Assembly (NCBI GenBank): GCA_005223375.1 | Contig: RXOD01005683.1 | Coordinates: 1-12,911, forward strand | Source of the DNA: Amoebophrya sp. AT5.2 | Taxonomy: Eukaryota; Sar; Dinophyceae; Syndiniales; Amoebophryaceae | DNA: 12,911 bases | Reading direction: 5' to 3' | In this document: one piece after another, positions 1-7,900 of the stretch | Numbering within the stretch: position 1 is the stretch's first letter | Layout of the letters: each line of letters begins with the position of its first letter | Notes under the pieces: generated by a model | Told to the model about the DNA's origin: nothing | The model's input: only the letters and a program-made list of their open reading frames with translations | Database searches by the model: none | Translations under genes and position numbers: made by a program

Positions 1-188
1 GAATCCCCACGATCGGGGAAGAAATAAATAAAATAAATACTATCGCTGATCGGAATCATGCCTCACTATTGGGGTTACTTGACAGAGCCTGCATGTGCAC
101 TGCCTCTTGTCGATTGAGTTTTTTCAAGCTCTAACAGACGCAGACCTGGTTGCAGCGGTCGATCCTCACGAAAAACACCAACAACAAG

Positions 189-1525
189 ATGCTGGTGCGC
201 CCGCGGATGTACTACGGGGAGGTTCTGTACTTCAACACCCACGTTGTGTATCACACGGCGATGCCCGACGAGAACCAGGACGCGCTGCGCTTCGGCAACA
301 CGAGGACATCGCTGGAAAGCCGCGTCGTCGTGCTGAACCTTAAGCAAGCGAAAGATCGATCCCGATGAAATTCGAAAAAAGTTGTATTTCGTGCGCAGCA
401 GCTGCGCTCGTCAAGCTGCTGAGCACGCTGGTAAGCAGTGGCTGCGCAGGAGAAGTAAGCCACGAAGGTAGCTGTAGGCAGGTTCCGCGTGCTCTTTTTT
501 TTTTCCTTTCCATCCGCAGTTCGCTCGCTTCTTGCGACGCCCTCTGTCTCGGTGCCAATTGTTTCGGCGGTGGGTGTGCTGGCGGCGCCAAGGGAGATCT
601 ATGGCTTTCTATCCAGGGAGGTAGTGGCGACGAGCGCGACGCACATATTCATAGAGATCGAGATGTCTGATTCCATGTTCGCTGACGAAGGCGGAAATGA
701 CGACGCGAAAACATTTTTTTTCTGATGTGCGCCTTGCACGTATCCGCAATGGACTAGGACTCCCCGCGACACGCTCGTCCAGCTCCTGCGCCTCAGAGAC
801 CTTGAGGCGCGTGAGCAGGACAAGCGCGTTTTTGTTGAGGCGCAGACTCGCGACGTACAAGTGTGTGCACCCTCGAGAGAGCGTGGGCTTACGTTCTAGA
901 GTCTGCTTTTGTAAAATCAGGTCCGAGTGTAGCTTTTCATCCAGGAGCTCTTTCTTTCTGTAATTTAATGTGCCGCCGAAAGCCTGAATTGAAGGACACG
1001 ACCGCCTGGACCGACTATGTGCAGACGATTCGTAAAGAGTGCTACGGTGGCGGGGAAGATAAATTTCTTGGCCGACTCGGAGGCGCGTAGCGAAGGAAGA
1101 ACATCACTGGCAATCTAAGGCGTTGACTGCCGCAAGATCAACGTCATCTATCAGATCAGATGGGGGCGGGAGGAGGTATTAATTTGGTTTTGAATCTTTG
1201 GCCCCTACGGCTCACGCTGTGACTTATCCTGTCGCTACTTGTCCGCGCAGGCGTATGGTTATCGGAGGCCTCGACCAAGATCTATGCCTATGCGTATGCC
1301 GTTGTGGAAGCGGGGGCCGCAGACGCCAATAAATTAGTCCCGGGAGAATCCATCGGCGTCGACAGCAGTAGCGAGCCTGCGCGAATGCCTATACCTACAC
1401 AACTCGCCACCAGGTTACCCGAATCGGAAACCTTATTCATAGTATATCTATCACAAAACGACCAAAAAACGATGGTTCATACAACAACAGGAGCAGGGGA
1501 GGAGGAGACTCATCCGGATCGATAA
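189..1525 (+). CDS. Spliced gene of unknown function (model: 189-353, 355-430, 520-620, 783-854, 983-1031, 1251-1525)
   Basis: I do not recognise this protein. The model starts at ATG 189 (context ACAACAAG-ATG). It has exon-like stretches with G/C-rich third positions joined by four GT...AG introns whose phases all match: 431-519 (phase 1), 621-782 (phase 0), 855-982 (phase 0) and 1032-1250 (phase 1). It ends at TAA 1523-1525, giving about 245 residues. The N-terminus (MLVRPRMYYGEVLYFNTHVV) looks like beta strands. The middle (from RSLLATPSVSVPIVSAVG) is hydrophobic. A charged, helix-like stretch (LRLRDLEAREQDKRVFVEAQ) follows, then an Ala/Tyr-rich stretch (STKIYAYAYAVVEAGAADA). The last 50 residues have weaker codon bias, so the true 3' end may differ. 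One joint fails: near 354 the frame moves by one base with no room for a normal intron. No domain, signal peptide or catalytic motif is evident. That a gene lies here is fairly likely; the exact structure is tentative. Confidence 0.42.
431..519 (+). other. Intron in the 189-1525 gene (phase 1)
   Basis: The donor is CTG|GTAAGC and the acceptor is a long pyrimidine run (ten T at 495-504) followed by TCCGCAG. These are textbook splice signals. Joining 430 to 520 gives a Val codon and keeps an open frame on both sides. It is the best-supported intron of this gene. Confidence 0.6.
621..782 (+). other. Probable intron in the 189-1525 gene (phase 0)
   Basis: The donor is AGGGAG|GTAGTG and the acceptor is CTCGTCCAG|CTC. 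The upstream frame would otherwise run to a TGA at 723-725 through a T-run. Joining 620 to 783 links two G/C3-rich frames in phase 0. An alternative acceptor at 757 (GGACTAG) is phase 2 and has only poor matching donors. Confidence 0.4.
855..982 (+). other. Probable intron in the 189-1525 gene (phase 0)
   Basis: The donor is CGCGAC|GTACAA and the acceptor is GCCGAAAG|CCT, with a T/C-rich stretch at 950-966. A second acceptor 12 bases on (TTGAAG|GAC) keeps the same frame, so four residues are uncertain. Confidence 0.38.
1032..1250 (+). other. Intron in the 189-1525 gene (phase 1)
   Basis: The donor is ACGATTC|GTAAAG. The acceptor is preceded by pyrimidine-rich sequence and ends in GTCCGCGCAG. 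Joining 1031 to 1251 makes an Arg codon and continues into a clean open frame. Both signals are good and the phases agree. Confidence 0.5.
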
Positions 1526-2861
1526 TGTTGTAACTATTCCGGCGCCGGCGATTGCAAACCCATCGAAATATGATGTTGCTGGTATGAGGAGAGCAAGACA
1601 GGGCCCCAGGGTTCACGAACAAGTCCGGAGAAGTTCCACCAAACTTTCATTTTGCTTTTACTTAATTGGGTAGCTCACTATAGATGGTGACATTGATCGA
1701 TCACTGATGCCATTTGTTTGAACGAAAAACGATCCCAAGGAATACAACACATGACATAGAAAGATAGTTAGATACATCCTTCTCATACATAGCGATAATG
1801 ATTGATTGCGATTTATTATCCCTATCCGGGATAATTTCTTGAGTGATAGTTCGTCATGATCTCCAACAGAGAGAGAGAATTTCCATTGCCCGACGATAGG
1901 CCAACAAGCGGCGTAATATCACGGCACAAGGTCAAGGGGAACCCTGCAGTGCGGGAGAGCAGAGAGATCGAAGGCACCTTGGACCGTTCGATGGTTATTT
2001 TTGAGTCCCCGCAATTTTGGGCTGTTAGATAAAAACAAGACTCAGGATCCGAGCATTGTATAATAAATTGTTTCACAATATCATAATCATATGTGTAAAC
2101 AGATGAGTAGCTAGAGACGGCCACGTGAGGGGATCTATGTCTATCTAGTGCCGACGTCCGTCGCACAGGTTCGCTTGTTTGATTGGCGAATTTGCAGGTG
2201 GCGCGGATACCTGCGGCTGGCCTAGGAACGAAGCCGATTAACGTGGCCGTCGTGACTGAGTCAAATCTACAAGGAAAGACTCTTTTCATTGATAGCCGCA
2301 CAACAGGCATACGTACGAACTCACCTCCCAGAAATGGAGAAGGAAAGCTTCCCTCACATTCAAAAAAAAAAATTACGGATACACTATATGCCGACACAGT
2401 CAGTTTGTTGCAGCAGAAAAAAGATGGAAAGTAGGCGTGAGAAGGACAATTTGCCAATGTCGTGAGTGTGAGCAATAAGCGGAAGACAGTCCTCTGAAAG
2501 GGGGCGTGGTTCCTCATGTCAGCAATGCACGTCACAGGGAACACACGAAATCTCGATGCATGGGGAGAAAGTTTACGCTGTTGACCCTCGGTTGTCAGTC
2601 TTTCGATTAGTTTTCGATCGTGTAGTATTAGCAACCGAAGAAATATCTCTATCAGATGCAGATCGATTCAGATCAAACCTGGAGTACTTTCTTTCTCTTT
2701 TTGACAGCACAAGGCTCGAGAAGTTCTGCTGGGCCTCCTGCACTCGTCCGATTGCCTGAGGTACCAAGGTAGAACAAGCACGAAGCCGGTAGAATCCGCA
2801 TTGGTCCATCGCGCCCTCTCCTGGCTTTTCTGCAACCTCACTTAGCCAGAAAAAAAGCAGC
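1526..2861. other. Long spacer without a convincing gene
   Basis: This stretch is A+T-richer than its flanks and its open frames lack the G/C-rich third position of the neighbouring genes. It holds a 270-codon minus-strand frame (listed separately) and short plus-strand frames at 2183-2434 and 2556-2759, none with recognisable motifs. It presumably contains the 3' end of the left gene and the promoter and leader of the aprataxin-like gene, but I see no defined element. Confidence 0.5.
1822..2634 (-). CDS. Open frame of 270 codons, doubtful hypothetical protein
   Basis: This is an uninterrupted minus-strand frame from ATG at 2634 to TAG at 1822. No family is recognisable. It is rich in Ser, Thr, Arg and Cys, and it includes a run of Phe encoded by the A-homopolymer at about 2365-2373. 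Third positions are close to unbiased, unlike the aprataxin-like and ABC transporter genes, and no domain motif, signal peptide or convincing membrane segment stands out. A frame this long is somewhat unusual by chance in a sequence this size, so it is listed, but it may be fortuitous. It could alternatively be a young or lineage-specific gene, or a decayed fragment. Confidence 0.13.
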   Translation of the reverse strand: MLILHDRKLIERLTTEGQQRKLSPHASRFRVFPVTCIADMRNHAPFQRTVFRLLLTLTTLANCPSHAYFPSFFCCNKLTVSAYSVSVIFFFECEGSFPSPFLGGEFVRMPVVRLSMKRVFPCRFDSVTTATLIGFVPRPAAGIRATCKFANQTSEPVRRTSALDRHRSPHVAVSSYSSVYTYDYDIVKQFIIQCSDPESCFYLTAQNCGDSKITIERSKVPSISLLSRTAGFPLTLCRDITPLVGLSSGNGNSLSLLEIMTNYHSRNYPG

Positions 2862-4425
2862 ATGTCGACACGATTTCTCTTGCCAATGGACCGCTTCGTG
2901 CTGTACAACCCGCCGCAGCCCCTTCCGTGGTCGTGGAACAGTGGGGGGCACTACAGCCTCTACCTGCGCAAGGCCGTCGAAACCTTTCAGGCCGAACTTT
3001 CGGGGAACACCTCTCCTCAAGGGGAAGGAGCAGGCCACTTCTATCGGACCGCCCAGCTGGAGCGTAAAAAAGGAATTGGAATTATCCAGCGGCTACCCTA
3101 AGCCTAGTATTATAGTAATCAAAAATTAAGTTTGATAGGTTGTTGATGTAGGTCTAGGTGACGTTGAGGTGGAGTCCTCTGGTTTGGTGCTTTACCTTTA
3201 CGTGTTTCTTGTTGGACGTGTAGCTATTTGAGCATCGGACGGTGGAGTAGGCCGACCGAGTTGCCATGGATCAGAAGGCCATGCACGGACTTCGTTTATG
3301 TTGCAGTCACTAAGGTTAAGGCAGGCGAAGGACTGCGACGTCCACGTCGATACTTCATACATTTATTGTGTCGGAAGCAGGAATCTATCGACTTCGACGC
3401 ACGTTGTAGGCCGGCTGCGGCAGCGAACTGCTGGGACACCAGATTCGTCATGGAATGCAATTTGGGGATTCGGTGCGTCGACCGTACAGCGTCTAGACAA
3501 CAAAGAAGAGGTTTGCATTAGAGGCAACCCAACTCCTCTTTTCACAAACGAAATCCGGCGTCATGTGTTTCATGAGGACGGCGACTTCGTCACGTTTTAC
3601 GACGGCTACCCCAAGGCGACGGCGCACGTGCTGATCGTACCAAAGCTGGAAGTTGCCGATGGCTTGGCAGCGTTTCTTTTCCAGCAGACACCACCGGGCA
3701 TCGGAGGAAGTAGTTGCCATATGGCAGGCGAGAAGGAGGATAACGATAAGGAAGGCGAAGGACAACGACAAGGACAAAGAGGTTCGTCCTTCCAAGCTTC
3801 CGAGCTTTTGACGCAAGATTTCGCTTTGGCCAAGCTGGCTCGGTTGGAAGCGTACCAGGGGCGGGTGGTGGCAATGTTGAGGCGACTGTTCCCGCGGCTG
3901 ACGTTCCGGCACGGCGTGCATGCGGAGCCGAGCTTGCACCAGCTCCACGTGCACGTGATTTCGGAGGATTTTCGCGCCGCCGCGTTGAAGAACCGGAAGC
4001 ACTGGCTCAGCTTCCAGCCGCCCTTCCTGGTGCCACTCGCGCACGTGCGGGAGCTGGTGGCCGGGAGCCTGTCAGGCTCGTTGGCGGGTTCCGGCACACA
4101 AACGGCCGCGGCGCAGCAGGGCCGCCTTCGCGAAGAAGTGCCAGAAGAGCAGCTCGCGAAGTACCTAAAGCAGTGCGCGAGCGATGGAGCGGGGGCGAAC
4201 AACTCGGAGCTGAAGTGCTGCTGCGCAGATGGGCCGGTTTTCCCAACGATGCCCGCGCTGAAGCGGCACCTGGAGACGTGCATGGAAAAAAGGCCGCCGT
4301 GGCCCCCGCCGCCGCAAGGAATAGGCGGGAGCGCGAACAACCGCTTCGGCGCGGAAGACGCTGACAGCCGTTCGGCCAAACGGAGAAAAATAGAGGAGGG
4401 AACTAGTGAAGAATGTGATCTGTGA
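2862..4425 (+). CDS. APTX: Aprataxin-like DNA-AMP hydrolase (HIT domain plus zinc-binding tail), two exons
   Basis: Aprataxins remove 5'-AMP from DNA ends left by abortive ligation during strand-break repair in the nucleus. Exon 1 (2862-3063, 67 codons plus one base) carries the N-terminal helix (HYSLYLRKAVETFQ). Exon 2 (from about 3497, possibly 3410) carries the rest. The HIT core starts with HEDGDFVTFYDGYPKATAHV (about 3574-3633). The active-site segment HAEPSLHQLHVHVISEDF (3919-3972) and KNRKHWLSF (from 3988) follow the aprataxin pattern closely. A Cys cluster (4216-4224), His 4267-4269 and Cys 4279-4281 form the expected C-terminal zinc site. A KRRK motif (4378-4389) suggests nuclear import. 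The first residue of the His triad is Gln, and a charged low-complexity insert of about 40 residues (3682-3810) interrupts the domain. No FHA domain is present, as in fungal and plant forms. Length is about 376 residues (405 with the earlier acceptor). Identity as an aprataxin is solid; exon edges are less so. Confidence 0.85.
3064..3496 (+). other. Intron of the aprataxin-like gene (acceptor uncertain)
   Basis: The strongly biased exon 1 frame meets a donor at GGAGC|GTAAAA, phase 1. The following stretch is A+T-rich. In-phase acceptors are TTGTAG at 3404-3409, GTCTAG at 3491-3496, and AAAG or AAG at 3505 and 3508. I give the 3496 end because the sequence before it shows weak coding bias. The N-terminal aprataxin helix lies in one frame and the HIT core in another, so an intron is needed whichever acceptor is used. 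Confidence 0.6.
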
Positions 4426-4900
4426 AGATGTGTGAACATCAAAAGGCTATTCACAGCGAGCTCAACACGCCTGCGTTGTGCGTCTTCGTGGTACCGTGCT
4501 TCTATCACTCGTGCCTCCGGCCTCTGTCATCCGTAGATCCCGTAAGTACGCTTTCCTGTGCGATTTTCGATTTCGTGCGCCAGTGCTGCCAAGTGTTGCT
4601 CATACAGTTCTAACCTTCCGCGCCGTGGTCTCATCATACCCGTCTGGTGTCATTTCCGCGTCGAAGTCGATGTGATAGCGCTCCGTGTTCCGTACAGCGG
4701 TTTTCTTTACACAAATTCGTGTCGGCGCGCCATCACAAAAGTGCGGCAATGCATCGTCCACTGTCGCATCCCCAACTTACTTGCACATGATAGATACTTA
4801 GATCCATCCTCGTGCCCCAACACATCACCTTTTCGTATAGAAATAAACTCCCACAACAAGACCACCTACCTTAACTGGAAAAGGACTTATAGGAAAAAAA
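4426..4900. other. Spacer between the aprataxin-like and ABC transporter genes
   Basis: It is lower in G+C than the genes on either side. Open frames run through it (for example 4558-5187) but overlap the transporter in a different frame and show no motif. An AATAAA lies at 4842-4847 and an A-run directly precedes the transporter ATG. It must hold the 3' end of one gene and the leader of the next; I cannot define a promoter. Confidence 0.5.
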
Positions 4901-7900
4901 ATGATAGCCTCTGTCAGACAGCCTCTGTTGACGAAGAAGGGCGCACCGCCATCAACAGCTGGTTCCGCCAGCAGCCCCCCCGGAGTCCACGAAAATCCGG
5001 AGGAGGCGGCTTCTTTTTTCCGGCGTGCGACGTTTTTGTGGACGCGGCCTTTGATTCCGCACCCGGCGTTCCAGACCGGGGAGCAAAAAACCACACCGGA
5101 CCTCCCAAGATTGAATGCTGGCGACAACCTGGAGGAATTGAGCGCGAAATGGGACCGCGAGGCGCGGAAAACGGCCTCCTGGTTTGAGTGGTTGGAAAAG
5201 GACAACACCGTCCGGTTCGTTTGGTTTCTGTACGCGCAGCTGCAGCCGCAGGTGGCCTTGCGCGGCGTCGTGTTGGCGTTTGGCATCGATCTCTACCTGT
5301 TCGCGGAGGCGGTTCTGGTCGCGCAGGTTTTGCAGTACGGGACGGAGTTGCAGCACGATCATGTTGGTGACAGTGCGGGCAAGCGGGAGGGCACGGAAGC
5401 CGCATTCTGGATGTGGCTTGTCGTTCTGATTCTGGCAAAGTTCGGGGTGAGCGCGTGTGGCGAAAACTGGTGGTTTACCTGCTGCAGATTCGGTCAGAAC
5501 GGCGTCGCGATCATGCAGTGCAAAATCTACGAGCTGCTCGCCTGCCGCGAGAGCCAGGCTTTCGCGAGAAGGGGAAGAACCAAGAAGGGTCTAGAAGTTC
5601 TAGAGGAGGAGAACCACGACCGCGTTGACGCGAAGCCGCAGGACAAAGCAGGGGCAATGGAGGACGAAAAGGAGAAGGGCGCCATATCGGTGGAACAAAG
5701 TAGTGGCAAGAACACTTCTACGTCGGCCAGCGCAACAGCGACAGATGCGAACAACGAAGTGGACCAGGGCAAGAACAAGAAGGTCGACTACGATTTGTCG
5801 AATCTGATCGCTGGCGACTGGTCCGGCGACGTGTTCCCGATGATGTGGCTTCCGGTGCTCTCCACTTTTTTGCCCTCCTACCCGGTGTTCATTCTCTGGT
5901 TCTGCTACCAGACCTACTGCTACCTCGGCCGCAGTTTTTTGCCTCTGCTCACCGGCCTGGTCTTCGCCTCCGCCTCCGCCTCGGTCGGGGTGTTTTTGAC
6001 GAAGCGGCACCTCACCCCGCGGCGGAAGGAGGTGCAGCTCGCTCGCGACCTGCATGTGCGGCGGCTCACGTTTTTTCTCGCGGGCGTGCGGCTGGTGAAG
6101 CTGCAGTGTTGGGAGGACCGGTGGCGCACACTCCTGGGCGACGCGCGGCGGGAGGAACTCTTGAAGCTGTGGCGCGCGGCCTGCGCGGAGGCGTGCGCGT
6201 CCGGCGTCAGCCGGGGGCTGGAGCAGTGCGTGTTCCCCGCCATGATCGCGGTTTTCGTCCTAGGTGGACATCAGGGGGCTGCGGGCGGGTCGCCCAACGT
6301 GCTGCTGCCGAGCAACGCGTTTGCGGCGTTTCTCATCGTGGAGAAGATCAAGGGGCCGATCGTGGGGCGGCTGCGACACATGATCAACGTGTGGGCAAAG
6401 ACGCAGCCGATCATCCAGAGGGCGCTGCAGTTCCTCACAGACTACGACGTGGAGGTGGAGCCGGATGAACCGAGGCAGCATATTAACAACGCCCAATCTG
6501 AGGGAGGAGGAGCAACGGGCGAAGGCGAGCCGCTGCTTTTTCTGGAACCTACTGGCGCGCCCGTCCGGGGTCGGGGTGCGGCTTCTCGTGTCGGGGCGGG
6601 TCCGGAAGTGCTTGTGTGCGGGTACAAGAAGAAGCAGCCGGAGGCCGACGGCGAAAACGACGCGGACAAGGAAAGCGTCAGTAAGGAGAAAAAGCTGGAT
6701 CATGCCCGTTCCCCGAGAACAATTACGGAAGAGATCCCGCCCTCGAGCGCAGGCGCAGCCCTTTGTGCCACCGACGCGTTCCGCCTCGAGGTTCCGCTGC
6801 GGGTGGCTGACGACCCGCATTCCACCCTCGAGCACATCTGCCGTGGGCAGCTGATTGTGCTGGTGGGTCGTGTTGGCTCCGGAAAATCCACGCTGATTCA
6901 CTCTTTGTCGAATGGTTCCGCCCTCGGGCGTTCCCCCCTCACGGACGCGAGAATTCGCCTGGTCCGACACGCGCAGCCAGCCTATGTGGCGCAGAAGCCG
7001 CATTTGCTCTCGGGGAGTATTCGGGACAACATCGTCTTTAAGAAAAACTCTCCTGCCATCAATGGTTCGCCACACGACGACGCCTCCGATGAAGAAGCCT
7101 TGTATGAAACCGTGCTCCAAAAATGCTCGCTCGCGGAAGACATGGCCCGGTTCCCGGACGGCGACCGGACCCTGGTCGGGTCCAAAGGCGTACAGCTGTC
7201 GGGGGGCCAGAAGACGCGCGTTTGCCTTGCGAGGGCACTGTTCTCCAGGCCGGACGTGCTGTTTCTGGACGACGTCCTGTCTGCCGTCGACGCGAAGACG
7301 GGACGGGAGATCTTTAAAAACTGCGTGTGGGACCCGTGCCTGTTGGCGGCCAAAACTGCGGTGGTGCTGGCGACGCACCAACTGCACTACCTGTTCGAGG
7401 TCGGGGCGGGAACTCCGCAAGGAGGGTCGGACTTTTTGGATACGCTGTTTCGAAATGGCCGCGTCAAGGTGCTTCATCTGGTTAGGGCCGACAGTGATTC
7501 ACCTGCGGCCGCGCGCGCAGGAACCGCCGCAGCAGGAGAGGCAACGTCGCTGTATCGCGCGAAGCGGATGTCGCGCACGGATTGCGAGCGGTTCCTCGCG
7601 TCCGGTGATCGGGCAGGGGTTCCGGCTGGGGGAGATCATGGCACTACTAAAGCAGCGGGTCACGATCGGTCCAGGTCAGCGACACTGCAGGGGCTGGAAG
7701 TGGTGACTTTAAATCCAGCAGATGGGACGGGGTTCCCCGCAGACGTCGACGACCCCGAGATGCGGGAGCTCGAGTTGCAGCGCATCAGCTGTCGGGCGGA
7801 CAGCATCGAGGCGTTCCGCAGCTCGCCCCTGCTGAAGCCACTCGCGGATCCGGACCCGGTACTTTTGCCTGACGACGGGGGTTCTACAACTCATGCACTC

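Noticed and set aside
16..40. AATAAATAAAATAAATA stretch at the left edge, as a polyadenylation signal or repeat
   Set aside because: Too short and simple to call without seeing a gene to its left.
1815..1835. 8-bp inverted repeat with a 5-base loop (ATTATCCC/GGGATAAT)
   Set aside because: About one such hairpin is expected by chance in a sequence this long, and there is no T-run or gene end to give it a role.
3298..3409. ATG at 3298 as the start of the aprataxin-like protein
   Set aside because: The 37 residues it would add have poor codon bias and no family similarity, while a better N-terminus with the expected helix lies at 2862 in another frame, behind a good donor.
3606..4508. 300-codon minus-strand frame opposite the aprataxin-like gene
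   Set aside because: It is the Ser/Cys/Pro-rich antisense shadow of the HIT and zinc-finger coding sequence.
4558..5187. 209-codon plus-strand frame overlapping the start of the transporter
   Set aside because: It overlaps the ABCC N-terminus in another frame, shows no motif, and its second half is the G/C-rich shadow of the real gene.
6260..7477. 405-codon minus-strand frame opposite NBD1, and similar long frames at 9428-10447 (-) and 9334-10698 (+)
   Set aside because: They are Arg-, Ala- and His-rich shadows created by the biased codons of the transporter. The transporter frame carries all the conserved motifs.
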